A DNA stretch of 64,000 nucleotides from a virus, in IMG/VR virus record IMGVR_UViG_3300020175_000005, positions 1-64,000 of that record, one strand, 5' to 3'. The notes under the pieces are model-generated. The model saw only the letters and a program-made list of their open reading frames with translations, had not been told where the DNA came from and searched no databases. Numbering within the stretch: the stretch's first letter is position 1; every line of letters begins with the position of its first letter. The position numbers and the translations under genes were made by a program. Below are positions 32,961 through 40,923 of this stretch, piece after piece.

Positions 32961-33827
32961 ATGACATCTTTTAATCCGCAACAACACATTGTGTCAAGAC
33001 AAAAACGACACGATGCTGCAAATATACACAGTGTTAACCTTCCAGGACTAGCAACAATAGAACTCAATATTACTGAGTTATGCAATCGCACGTGTAGCTT
33101 TTGCCCGAGAGCTGACCCAGAAATTTACCCCAACGAAAAAAAGTTTATGTCTTTGGATACTGTTCGATTATTAGTAGAACAATTAAACAACACCGACTGG
33201 TATGGTGACATTCACATTACTGGATTTGGTGAGCCTCACACCCATCCACAATTGCGTGAGATTATTAGTATACTAAATCAAGCAAATGTTTATATCGAAG
33301 TTACCACTAACGGTGATAGACTTATTGATACGCACATAGATTACGCTGTATCCATGTTTAAGGCTGGTTTGGATAAATTAACAGTTGATTGTTATGATGG
33401 GGATCAGCAATACAACGACCGACAAGAAAAGATGCTGTCAGAATTTCAGGACATTTATGAGTGGCGTTTAAGAAATCATTATGACGATGGCAATGCACAA
33501 AACTTAATAACTGAATACGGCTTCAATAACCGTGGAGGTTTAATGGGAGGATCTGGTATACAGAATAAATGTTACTTGCCATTCTACAAAACGTTAATTG
33601 ATTGGAACGGAAATATTGTCATGTGCTGTAATGATTGGCATCGTCAAGCAGGCAGCATGGGAAATATACTAACTGAAGGTTTTGTCAATTGCTGGAATAG
33701 TGATAAGTTAACAAGTATCCGCCATGGACTAGCATCAGGAACACGCAAGGGAGTATGCGCTAGTTGTAGCATCAATGGTACTAAATTCGGTCAGTCTAGT
33801 TTTGATTTACTGATGGCTACTTCATAA
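32961..33827 (+). CDS. Radical SAM protein with SPASM-like C-terminus
   Basis: A 288-aa protein. ELNITELCNRTCSFCPRADP holds the CxxxCxxC motif near residue 48; HITGFGEPHTHP is the GE-type motif. The C-terminal Cys set (NKCYLPF, VMCCND, GVCASC) resembles a SPASM auxiliary-cluster domain, as in peptide-modifying enzymes. The ATG lies 2 nt after the lipase stop. Its 3' end overlaps the convergent ligase-like gene by 37 nt. Confidence 0.88.
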   Translation: MTSFNPQQHIVSRQKRHDAANIHSVNLPGLATIELNITELCNRTCSFCPRADPEIYPNEKKFMSLDTVRLLVEQLNNTDWYGDIHITGFGEPHTHPQLREIISILNQANVYIEVTTNGDRLIDTHIDYAVSMFKAGLDKLTVDCYDGDQQYNDRQEKMLSEFQDIYEWRLRNHYDDGNAQNLITEYGFNNRGGLMGGSGIQNKCYLPFYKTLIDWNGNIVMCCNDWHRQAGSMGNILTEGFVNCWNSDKLTSIRHGLASGTRKGVCASCSINGTKFGQSSFDLLMATS

Positions 33828-34789
33828 CTAGTTACACCAGTACGCCAAGTGCCACTAAAGTCTTTTAACACAACATCACCGAGCTCGTCAGATATATCAA
33901 TTGCTTGTTGTAGATTTTCAACAATACGTTGCTGAGGTAGTCCATAAATTGGATCAGAAACCTGATCAACAGACAAAAACATCATATGTTCTAGTCCATT
34001 AAATCTCCAGTTATATCCAATTCTACTATCTTCGCCTTCAACAAATCCGTCAAACCTAATGCTATCCCAGAGTATAAATCTGATATAATCAATATCATAT
34101 GATAGTATTTCTTCATCTTCTAGATCTGCAATTGGATTGTTTTTTTCATCAATTGCAACGGCATGTCCGTCAAAAACTATATTTCCATTTTGTGCGAGTG
34201 CTGAAAACTGTGAAGCGAATTTATCAAATTCATGAAATATCTCTCCTTGCTTATTTCTAAACTGCACAATATCTCCTTTAACAACAATATTTACTCTCAT
34301 ACCGGAAGACATTTTCTGTACAACGCAGGGATATGTGAATTTTTTCACTGAGTCTTTATTAAACATCGCCACCTGCTGTAGTGGATATCCTGGAATCATA
34401 CCGCCATATGCTTTGTTAATAGTATCATTTTCCAAACCCAAGTCTAATGTTTTAGTTAAAATTCCCTTGAAAATATCTGCCTCTGTGCTATTGATATGTC
34501 CCATTGCAATTTGACATGCAAAGTTCGCCTCTTGGATTGTTAAATTATTGTTGATAATGTCATCAAAAATATGCATAAATTTACTAATACCGAGTCCATG
34601 AGGTGTTCCGGTTTTGGTAGTATGAAAATTATTCATATCAAATTGTATCATTGGATTATATGCAAAAAATACAATCCTCCTAAAGAGTGACTCTTTATTA
34701 TACTTCTGCAACACTGCAAGTTTTTCGTCTTGAGACTCTGCAGATATAATTTGGTCGTATATGCTTCTAGTTAATCCAGACTTGCTCAT
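33791..34789 (-). CDS. Divergent DNA-ligase-like nucleotidyltransferase
   Basis: Start set at the ATG at 34789 (AAGGTGAAG upstream); a GTG three codons earlier is less likely. 332 aa. YPCVVQKMSSGMRVNIVVKG corresponds to ligase motif I (K-x-D-G-x-R) but the Asp-Gly reads Ser-Gly; NIVFDGHAVAI resembles motif III and DVVLKDFSGTWRTG motif V, followed by a late Lys-rich end. The nucleotidyl Lys and Arg are kept. It may be a ligase or a relative with altered chemistry. Confidence 0.65.
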   Translation of the reverse strand: MSKSGLTRSIYDQIISAESQDEKLAVLQKYNKESLFRRIVFFAYNPMIQFDMNNFHTTKTGTPHGLGISKFMHIFDDIINNNLTIQEANFACQIAMGHINSTEADIFKGILTKTLDLGLENDTINKAYGGMIPGYPLQQVAMFNKDSVKKFTYPCVVQKMSSGMRVNIVVKGDIVQFRNKQGEIFHEFDKFASQFSALAQNGNIVFDGHAVAIDEKNNPIADLEDEEILSYDIDYIRFILWDSIRFDGFVEGEDSRIGYNWRFNGLEHMMFLSVDQVSDPIYGLPQQRIVENLQQAIDISDELGDVVLKDFSGTWRTGVTSYEVAISKSKLD

Positions 34790-34811
34790 TTGCTTCACCT
34801 TATGTTACTAG

Positions 34812-34819
34812 TATTTATC
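34812..34819 (-). promoter_or_regulatory. T4-type late promoter (GATAAATA)
   Basis: Minus-strand GATAAATACTAG, 22 nt before the ATG at 34789. Confidence 0.7.
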
Positions 34820-34841
34820 TATATAGTTAACTGCAATCATA

Positions 34842-34870
34842 GAAAAAGGGAGCAGTATGCTCCCTTTTTT
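34842..34870. terminator. Bidirectional rho-independent terminator
   Basis: GGGAGCAGTATGCTCCC hairpin flanked by A- and T-runs on both sides; ends the DUF1127-type operon on the minus strand. Confidence 0.88.
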
Positions 34871-34889
34871 CACTTATGTGTTTGTTATA

Positions 34890-35000
34890 CTAGTCTAGCA
34901 TAAGAGCTCTGGCTGCTTCAATGTCGCCTGCTTCGGCAAGAATAGATGCACGTTTATATACAGCGAGCTTATCAAAAAATTCAATTATTAATTTAAGCAT
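34890..35000 (-). CDS. Very small protein (36 aa), DUF1127-operon partner
   Basis: MLKLIIEFFDKLAVYKRASI followed by LAEAGDIEAARALMLD. Overlaps the upstream gene by 8 nt. The ASxLAExGDIExAR pattern resembles short Arg/Ala-rich proteins that accompany DUF1127 genes in alphaproteobacteria. Small, but coupling and composition support it. Confidence 0.55.
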   Translation of the reverse strand: MLKLIIEFFDKLAVYKRASILAEAGDIEAARALMLD

Positions 35001-35190
35001 TTGCTGTTTTACCAAAACGTTGTTCTTTAGCTTGTGCTTTTAGTTCACGTAACTTTGCTTCTGATACAGCACGGGCTTCATATAGGCTTTTAACATGTGC
35101 AGCAGTAATTCCTGGTTGTCCTACCATTGCGCCAATTGCACGTGAGTATCCAATAATTTCTAAGCGAAGATTTAATTTTTCCATAAACAT
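34993..35190 (-). CDS. Small helical protein (65 aa)
   Basis: GAGAGGATTTG precedes the ATG, and TAATG couples it to the DUF1127 gene. Helical and Ala/Arg/Lys-rich (VSEAKLRELKAQAKEQ). Possibly RNA-binding by analogy with its operon neighbour; no family recognised. Confidence 0.6.
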   Translation of the reverse strand: MFMEKLNLRLEIIGYSRAIGAMVGQPGITAAHVKSLYEARAVSEAKLRELKAQAKEQRFGKTANA

Positions 35191-35426
35191 TATACAAATC
35201 CTCTCAAGTTTTCATTTACTTTTACTTGTTCTGCTTTAACCGTCACTTTAGCTGGCTTCTTGAATGATTTATGTGCAATGTCATAAATCTCACCACGTGA
35301 GATACCAATATCATTTAGTTCGTGATTGTTTAGTGCTGAAAGTTGGTTGTAAGTGTCGCGTACTTGCTTGTTGTATTCCATTGTGTTACGAATGTTTGTT
35401 AGTAGTGCTTGAAGTTGTTTAATCAT
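35190..35426 (-). CDS. DUF1127 small protein
   Basis: Start at the ATG at 35426 (TAATG overlap with the upstream gene); longer frames are shadows. 78 aa. QLSALNNHELNDIGISRGEI is the DUF1127 core (L-x-x-L-x-x-x-E-L-x-D-I-G-I-x-R). DUF1127 proteins are typical of alphaproteobacteria, where some bind RNA and affect RNA maturation and turnover. The C-terminal 30 residues are Lys/Val-rich. This supports an alphaproteobacterial host and suggests phage control of host RNA metabolism. Confidence 0.8.
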   Translation of the reverse strand: MIKQLQALLTNIRNTMEYNKQVRDTYNQLSALNNHELNDIGISRGEIYDIAHKSFKKPAKVTVKAEQVKVNENLRGFV

Positions 35427-35614
35427 TAGTTTATCCCTTGTGTGTATCTGTATGATGGACCATTTCCATTGTGTGTTAACATATAATTGTATGCAAATTG
35501 CCAATCATTGCGATATTCTGTTTTTGCATATGTCATTAAGTCTGTGCGATAAGTGGCAGAATCTTTGCGTCCGCCAAGAAAATTAGTTATCGCACTAAAA
35601 AAGTTTAGTGTCAT
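35426..35614 (-). CDS. Small hypothetical protein (62 aa)
   Basis: GGAGAACTAAA before the ATG. Hydrophobic start (LNFFSAITNFLGG) then polar and Tyr/Asn-rich (NDWQFAYNYML). First well-supported gene of the DUF1127 operon, preceded by a hairpin-rich segment. Function unknown. Confidence 0.6.
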   Translation of the reverse strand: MTLNFFSAITNFLGGRKDSATYRTDLMTYAKTEYRNDWQFAYNYMLTHNGNGPSYRYTQGIN

Positions 35615-35699
35615 TTTAGTTCTCCATTCTGTTTTCGGATGCTTGAGGGAAGCAATACCCCTAGTCTTTTCTAGGCGTCAATCTCTTTTAAGGCATGGA

Positions 35700-35852
35700 T
35701 CATGCCACGGTCTTTCCCAGTTGCCACTCATTTTTTCTAAGCTGAGGTCGCTTGTAAAAGTAAACGTTGTTTCCTTCTACACCTTTATTTATATCAATAT
35801 AACACGAAAAATCCGTGTTTACTACTGCTATCCATGCAAACACGATATGCAT
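35700..35852 (-). CDS. Possible small protein (50 aa)
   Basis: An ATG at 35852 opens a 50-codon frame beginning MHIVFAWIAVVNTDFSCYID and ending at 35700. A TATAAATA box (35786-35793) lies inside it, so part of the segment could instead be promoter and leader for the 35614 gene. The 85 bp between its stop and 35614 hold three small hairpins (GGCATG/CATGCC, CCTAG/CTAGG, TGCTT/AAGCA). Either reading is possible. Confidence 0.35.
   Translation of the reverse strand: MHIVFAWIAVVNTDFSCYIDINKGVEGNNVYFYKRPQLRKNEWQLGKTVA
35786..35793 (-). promoter_or_regulatory. T4-type late promoter
   Basis: Perfect TATAAATA on the minus strand about 170 nt before the ATG at 35614, giving a long, hairpin-rich leader if used. 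Confidence 0.6.
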
Positions 35853-35882
35853 CTTATGCAACTGTGCAGATCTGCGCAGGTA

Positions 35883-35912
35883 GAAAAAGGGAGCATTAGA
35901 TGCCCCCTTTTT
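35883..35912 (-). terminator. Rho-independent terminator
   Basis: Minus-strand GGGGGCATCTAATGCTCCC hairpin with a following T-run, 40 nt after the propeller gene. Confidence 0.85.
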
Positions 35913-35952
35913 ATTTTTATTTCTGTACTGTTGTAGTATTATGCGTAAAATC

Positions 35953-37590
35953 TCAGCCAGCTGTAAAGATATATGCTTTACCTGAACTAGTACCACCAGC
36001 ATCATCTTCATCATATGCACTAACAATAGCACGGCCGTCTGATATTGCTACTGATCGACCAAACCTATCATTTACTTCGGTGTCATATGCATTTGGATTA
36101 TCTAATGTTTCAACTAAGGCACCTGAAGTGACATTGTAAATATATACTTTTCCTGAATTGTAATTAGTCGGCGTTTTCGGCGACTCATCTTCTCCTGTCG
36201 CAGAGACAATTGCATAGTCGCCTGATATTGCTACAAATCGTCCAAATTCATCACCAAGACTTGAGCCATCAGGATTTGGATTGTCTAGTGTATGAACTAG
36301 CGCACCAGTTGTTACATCAAAGATGTATGCTTTGCCTGAATAGTCACCGCCATTATCGCTTTCTGCATAAGCACCTACAATAGCATAGTCGCCTGATATT
36401 GCTACTGAATTACCAAAGTAATCATCGTCACTGTTACTATGAGCATTCGGGTTGTCTAGTGTATGAACTAGGGCACCAGTTGTTACATCAAAGATGTATG
36501 CTTTACCACTACCAAAGCCGACAATAAATTCTTCATCACCATCATCATTTTCAAAAGCAACAGCATCATCTTCCATTTCAGCACCTACAATAGCGTAGTT
36601 ACCTGATATTGCTACCGCACCGCCAAACCTATCACCAGCACTTGTACCATAAGCAGTAGGGTTATCTAGTGTATAAAGTAAAGCACCAGTAGTAACATCA
36701 AAGATATACGCCTTACCAGAAGCACTACCGTCTGCATCGTCTTCAGCATAAGCACCTACAATAGCATAGTCACCTGATATTGCTACTGAAATGCCAAAGT
36801 AATCACTAGTACTCGTTCCATAAACATTCGGGTTGTCTAGTGTATGAACTAGGGCACCAGTTGTTACATCAAATATGTATGCTTTACCTGAAGTAGAACC
36901 ACTTACATCGTCTTCTCTACTAGCACCTACAATAGCATAGTTACCAGATATTGCAACTGAGTTACCAAATTGATCTTCGGAACTTGAACTAAAATCATTA
37001 GGGTTATCTAATGTATGAACTAACGAACTAGTTGATACATTGTAGATATATGCTTTACCTGAATTACCGCCACCTGCATCATCTTCATAAATAGCAGAAA
37101 CAATAGCATAGTCTCCATCGACTGCAACTGAATAGCCAAAGCGATCATTAAGACTTGTACCATAAGGATTTGGATTGTCTAATGTATATGCTAGTGTAGA
37201 TGCTGACCAATCACTCCACTCAAATGTATTGCCTGATCCTGTATCGCCTGATGTTTCTGTACCAACGCTAACTATAGCAGTTGTGCTTAACAGCATATTG
37301 CCGTCTGTGTCTTGTGTAAATGTCCAGTCGCTGATCTGAAAACCTGCATCAGCAATGAAAGGTCTCTGTGAACCAGCCATTGCTCTGTTTTCTGTAACAG
37401 ATAGCTCATCACCGTCTGCATACATTTCCCAGTTGCCAATTTTAATGCCGTGGTCAGCTCTAAATGCTCGTTGCGCATTGTTTGCATCAACTGCTACGTG
37501 ACCTGCTGTTAAATCGCCATCTGAGTTTTGAGTAAGTAACCAGTCGCCTAGTCTAATACCCATGTCTGAAATAAATGGTTTTTGTGCCAT
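35953..37590 (-). CDS. Seven-repeat FG-GAP-like beta-propeller protein
   Basis: A 545-aa protein. After about 130 N-terminal residues with two QRPFISD-like repeats, seven repeats of about 55-65 residues follow, each LVHTLDNPN ... DRFGxSVAISGDYAIVGA ... SGKAYIFDVTTG. Seven FG-x-SVA blades match a seven-bladed propeller, as in FG-GAP/integrin-alpha domains; acidic DD(A/D)GG loops could bind Ca. Likely a virion surface or adhesion protein. Strong TAGGAGATATAAC site before the ATG. Confidence 0.85.
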   Translation of the reverse strand: MAQKPFISDMGIRLGDWLLTQNSDGDLTAGHVAVDANNAQRAFRADHGIKIGNWEMYADGDELSVTENRAMAGSQRPFIADAGFQISDWTFTQDTDGNMLLSTTAIVSVGTETSGDTGSGNTFEWSDWSASTLAYTLDNPNPYGTSLNDRFGYSVAVDGDYAIVSAIYEDDAGGGNSGKAYIYNVSTSSLVHTLDNPNDFSSSSEDQFGNSVAISGNYAIVGASREDDVSGSTSGKAYIFDVTTGALVHTLDNPNVYGTSTSDYFGISVAISGDYAIVGAYAEDDADGSASGKAYIFDVTTGALLYTLDNPTAYGTSAGDRFGGAVAISGNYAIVGAEMEDDAVAFENDDGDEEFIVGFGSGKAYIFDVTTGALVHTLDNPNAHSNSDDDYFGNSVAISGDYAIVGAYAESDNGGDYSGKAYIFDVTTGALVHTLDNPNPDGSSLGDEFGRFVAISGDYAIVSATGEDESPKTPTNYNSGKVYIYNVTSGALVETLDNPNAYDTEVNDRFGRSVAISDGRAIVSAYDEDDAGGTSSGKAYIFTAG

Positions 37591-37681
37591 GTTATATCTC
37601 CTAAAAAATAAAAAGAAATAGATTCTTACTATTATTTAACCGATATTCACCATGAATAAACTATCTATATTATGGATGCAT

Positions 37682-38818
37682 CTATAGTTTAGTGGTTGTA
37701 CTCTCATATGTACGATTGAACTGATTATTTACACGGACAAATGTTGTACATTTGGTTAGTTGTTTTAATTCTTTTGCACCAACATATGTACAAGTTGAAC
37801 GAATGCCACCCAAGATATTTTGCACTGTTCCAGCAATTGCGCCTCGATAAGGTACAAGGACTTCACGTCCTTCGCTACTGCGATAATCTTTTAAACCACC
37901 AAAGTGTTTTGTGTTTGCCGCATCTGAACTCATACCGTAAAACTGCACAAACTGTTTTTTATCAAACTTTCGAGTATTCCCGTCAATAAATTCATTTGTA
38001 ATATAACTTTTAGTAATAACTTCGCCGCCGCCTTCGTCGTGACCGGCAAGCATACCACCTAGCATCACAAAGTCAGCGCCAGCAGCAAATGCTTTTGCTA
38101 CATCCCCAGGACAAGTGCAACCACCATCGGCAATAATATGACCGCCGAGACCATGCGCAGCATCTGCACATTCGATGACAGCGGAGAGTTGAGGATAACC
38201 AACACCAGTCTGTATGCGAGTAGTGCATACACTACCAGGACCAATGCCAACTTTAACGATATCAGCTCCATTTAAGATTAACTCCTGTGTTTGGTCTGCG
38301 GTAACAACATTACCCCCGATAATTACTAGATGTGGATAAGTTTCACGGAAATGTTTCACATAATCAACAAATCGTTCACTATATCCGTTAGCAACATCGA
38401 TACACACATACTTTAGATTTTCACCAATTTGTGCGTAAACATCACTAAACTTTTTTTCGTCTCGTTCAGTAATACCAACACTCACTGCAACATGTGAGGT
38501 ACGCTTAAAGCGGTCACTACCAGTATTAAAATACGCAACCAGTTCTTCTACACTGTATGTCTTTACTAGACAAGTAAACATATTCATGTCTGCTAATGCA
38601 TCTGCTTGTTCAAATGTACCAACACCATCCATGTTACTTGCCATAATAGGAGTACCATAGTAGTGTACTGGTTCTACATTATCTGGGAAGTCTGGTACAT
38701 AATTTACAAATTTAAACTTGCGGTTCAAATCTACATCTTTGCGAGACCCTAGTGTACTACGCTTAGGACGAATAAGAACGTCACTGTAGTCTAGTAGAAC
38801 TTCATTTTCAATTCTCAT
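37682..38818 (-). CDS. guaC: GMP reductase / IMP dehydrogenase family
   Basis: Start at the ATG at 38818 (ATGA overlap with the exonuclease gene). 378 aa. [15 protein letters not shown] at the N-terminus, then [14 protein letters not shown] with the catalytic Cys, [30 protein letters not shown] and the flap [13 protein letters not shown]. There is no CBS insert, as in GuaC. GMP reductase converts GMP to IMP with NADPH, shifting purines toward the adenylate pool, which suits an AT-rich phage. GMPR and IMPDH can be confused at this level. Confidence 0.88.
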   Translation of the reverse strand: MRIENEVLLDYSDVLIRPKRSTLGSRKDVDLNRKFKFVNYVPDFPDNVEPVHYYGTPIMASNMDGVGTFEQADALADMNMFTCLVKTYSVEELVAYFNTGSDRFKRTSHVAVSVGITERDEKKFSDVYAQIGENLKYVCIDVANGYSERFVDYVKHFRETYPHLVIIGGNVVTADQTQELILNGADIVKVGIGPGSVCTTRIQTGVGYPQLSAVIECADAAHGLGGHIIADGGCTCPGDVAKAFAAGADFVMLGGMLAGHDEGGGEVITKSYITNEFIDGNTRKFDKKQFVQFYGMSSDAANTKHFGGLKDYRSSEGREVLVPYRGAIAGTVQNILGGIRSTCTYVGAKELKQLTKCTTFVRVNNQFNRTYESTTTKL

Positions 38819-39354
38819 CGTACTGTTAACTCCAATTGTTGTAATACTTGTTGTACACACAATGCCTGCACTTTGCAGTCTTCTAGTGCGTTGTGTGCTT
38901 CAAAATTCATCGCCTTGCGTGGATCGCTGGGCATGATTTGCATAAGTGTTCGTGCATCACGGATCTTCCAGAAAGGCCAAGGAACGTGTTTCTCATATTG
39001 TTTAAATAAGTTCTCCATAATGGGTATATCAAAGGTACTTCCTTGAGCCCAGATCGCATCAACACCTACGCACCATCTAGTTAGGTCAGTTAATACTTGG
39101 TCCACAGAAGTACGATTTCCTTCGCCCATCGCTTCTTCCATTACCTTGGGATCCTGGCGCCCCCACCATTCCAACGTGCTTTCATCAGTTGTTCGTCCTC
39201 GAGCAATTTGCTCATCTACTTCTAAACGATGATAAAAATGCTGATATGTTTCACTAATGCTATTAGGGTCAAACTTGACTCCACCAAAAGTTAGCACCAC
39301 AGTATTGTTTTGGGCACCTAATGTTTCTAGGTCAATCATGGCATGTGTTGTCAT
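38815..39354 (-). CDS. 3'-5' exonuclease (DexA-like, DEDD family)
   Basis: A 179-aa protein. [12 protein letters not shown] (DxE motif), [15 protein letters not shown] (middle Asp), [13 protein letters not shown] (final His and Asp). These match the four acidic residues and His of DnaQ-like exonucleases such as T4 DexA. Likely used in nucleotide recycling or repair. AAGGAGAATC precedes the ATG. Confidence 0.9.
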   Translation of the reverse strand: MTTHAMIDLETLGAQNNTVVLTFGGVKFDPNSISETYQHFYHRLEVDEQIARGRTTDESTLEWWGRQDPKVMEEAMGEGNRTSVDQVLTDLTRWCVGVDAIWAQGSTFDIPIMENLFKQYEKHVPWPFWKIRDARTLMQIMPSDPRKAMNFEAHNALEDCKVQALCVQQVLQQLELTVR

Positions 39355-39393
39355 TGCGGATTCTCCTTAATCCAAATACACTCTGAAATATCT

Positions 39394-39537
39394 TCAGGTT
39401 TTAGCATTTTCTTCTTCCGTAACCACAAAGTGAACTTTTACAATACCGCCTTTTTGTTTTTTAACATAGTATTCGAGACCTGCATCTCTAAATATTTTTC
39501 TAAGCTCGTTGATGGTAGGATCAGACTTTTTAATCAT
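39394..39537 (-). CDS. Small hypothetical protein (47 aa)
   Basis: ATG at 39537 overlaps the upstream stop by 8 nt. MIKKSDPTINELRKIFRDAG then a Lys-rich beta hairpin and an acidic tail. It resembles a small winged or HicA-like beta-alpha fold, but it is too short to assign. Coupling to the cytidylyltransferase gene supports it being real. Confidence 0.55.
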   Translation of the reverse strand: MIKKSDPTINELRKIFRDAGLEYYVKKQKGGIVKVHFVVTEEENAKT

Positions 39538-39949
39538 TCTTTTCTCTTTCTGCTACTCGTCGCCTCAAGTCGCTTGAGCTAAAACGATGATCTCTTTTGT
39601 TGAAGTACAAGGATATTCCTCTGCTTCGACATATGTCTTTTCCAGTAAAATCCTTATTTCTATACTCTTCACCTAGTATTCTAACATCAATACTAAACAT
39701 TGTCAAGATGTCTTCTAGATCCTTTTCGCTAGAATAAGGGATAATTTCATCAACAAAGTGTATTGCATTAAGTTGGGTGTATCTTTCCACAATACTTTGT
39801 ACTGGAGGATTCTTTTCCGGACGATCTGGACTAGGATCCATCTGTAAACCGCAAATTAAATAGTCACAATGCTCTCTTGCTTCACGTAGCATTTGTACGT
39901 GGCCTGCATGTAGTAAATCAAATGTGCTACAGGTAAATCCAACTTTCAT
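39530..39949 (-). CDS. Cytidylyltransferase-like protein
   Basis: A 139-aa protein. GFTCSTFDLLHAGHVQML holds the HxGH motif and RFSSSDLRRRV the late S/T-rich motif of TagD/RfaE-type nucleotidyltransferases. These transfer CMP or AMP to small phosphorylated substrates such as glycerol-3-phosphate or sugars. Length fits TagD. Possible use: activating a precursor for glycan or lipid modification. GAGGAGAGC lies before the ATG. Confidence 0.88.
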   Translation of the reverse strand: MKVGFTCSTFDLLHAGHVQMLREAREHCDYLICGLQMDPSPDRPEKNPPVQSIVERYTQLNAIHFVDEIIPYSSEKDLEDILTMFSIDVRILGEEYRNKDFTGKDICRSRGISLYFNKRDHRFSSSDLRRRVAEREKND

Positions 39950-39976
39950 TCAGCTCTCCTCTTTGGCTGCATGACT

Positions 39977-40005
39977 AATATAACATAAAAAATTTAGGCT
40001 GTCAA
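39977..40005 (-). promoter_or_regulatory. Sigma70-like promoter
   Basis: TTGACA, 17-nt spacer, TATATT, directly upstream of the cytidylyltransferase gene; likely reads through exonuclease and guaC. Confidence 0.82.
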
Positions 40006-40568
40006 GATAATAAAAACAATGCCTCGTCTGGCATCCAATGATCTATCATCCGTTCAGGGTGCCATAACATAGTTACTATATTATCTAATTTCCAACTTTC
40101 GCAATTACCCTGTGGATCTCGGGCAAGTACTGTTGCTCCTGGGGGAATAGTTCCCAATATTTCACCATGTCTACTGCATACATTTTTAGTAATGTCTTTA
40201 TAGTATACAATGTGATCTCGGGCATGCCGATCATTTTTATCTATTGATCCACCAAGACTAGTCGTTAAGAATTGACAACCTCTGCTAATACCCAGTATGG
40301 GTTTATTGTACAGTCTTGCCAAATCTAAAGTGTGTTTCTCTACCTGTAGGCGTTCTTGATTATATTGCCAATCTCCAGTAATCATACTATTGCCGCCAGT
40401 AAACACTACGATATCGCTATCATGTATCCAATCTGTGCGATAATGATCTAATTTGTTTGGAATCGGCCTCAAAGTATGATCCTTGAACATGGAATAAAAT
40501 CCATGATCAAGTGCATCATATGGCCCGTTGCGATAGTCAATCACACGTTGCGTGATTGCTATTTTCAT
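40002..40568 (-). CDS. Class I glutamine amidotransferase-like protein
   Basis: A 188-aa protein. VVFTGGNSMI (oxyanion region), ILGISRGCQFLTTSLGG with the nucleophile Cys, and MLWHPERM with the catalytic His-x-Glu. It is a stand-alone glutaminase fold as in gamma-glutamyl hydrolases (peptidase C26). Partner domain and substrate unknown. The start lies just after the clpS stop. Confidence 0.85.
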   Translation of the reverse strand: MKIAITQRVIDYRNGPYDALDHGFYSMFKDHTLRPIPNKLDHYRTDWIHDSDIVVFTGGNSMITGDWQYNQERLQVEKHTLDLARLYNKPILGISRGCQFLTTSLGGSIDKNDRHARDHIVYYKDITKNVCSRHGEILGTIPPGATVLARDPQGNCESWKLDNIVTMLWHPERMIDHWMPDEALFLLS

Positions 40569-40880
40569 TTACTCATTTTCTTCGATAATAACGTCCAACG
40601 GATATCCAGCTGAACGGGACTCGGTAATAGTTTCGGTACTCTTCTGTTCTGCGATTTCAAAGCTATATGTACCCACAATGCACCGTCCTTTTTCGTGAAC
40701 TTCCAGCATAATTTCTTTAGCTCTTTCCAGATCATGTCTGTAAATAACCATTAGAATCTGTACTACAAAATCCATGGGCGTAGATTCATCATTTAGCATA
40801 ATGATATTATACTTGTTGGGTGCTTTTAATTTAATTGCAGTGTTTTCTTGGTTAGCCGCTTGAGTCATTATATTTTCCAT
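40569..40880 (-). CDS. clpS: ClpS adaptor for ClpA
   Basis: A 103-aa protein (a start at the internal ATG, residue 5, is also possible). YNIIMLNDESTPMDFVVQIL matches the ClpS N-degron pocket (NDxxTPM), and ERAKEIMLEVHEKGRCIVGTYSFEIAEQK the rest of the domain, including the conserved His. ClpS delivers N-end-rule substrates to ClpA, whose phage copy lies at 15751-18039. Phage ClpS is a rare find and implies that the phage re-aims proteolysis. Position: between Hsp20 and an amidotransferase. Confidence 0.93.
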   Translation of the reverse strand: MENIMTQAANQENTAIKLKAPNKYNIIMLNDESTPMDFVVQILMVIYRHDLERAKEIMLEVHEKGRCIVGTYSFEIAEQKSTETITESRSAGYPLDVIIEENE

Positions 40881-40886
40881 TTAGTT

Positions 40887-40912
40887 ACAGTGGGGAATAA
40901 TTTCCCCACTGT
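40887..40912 (-). terminator. Hairpin between hsp20 and clpS
   Basis: Perfect ACAGTGGGGAA/TTCCCCACTGT stem (11 bp, 4-nt loop) with no T-run on the minus strand; it ends 6 nt before the clpS ATG. It may attenuate or stabilise rather than terminate. Confidence 0.6.
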
Positions 40913-40923
40913 GTTAGTTATAC

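Noticed and set aside
35700-36032. 110-codon minus-strand frame starting at 36032
   Set aside because: It crosses a clear terminator and the end of the propeller gene; only the last 50 codons (from 35852) might be real.
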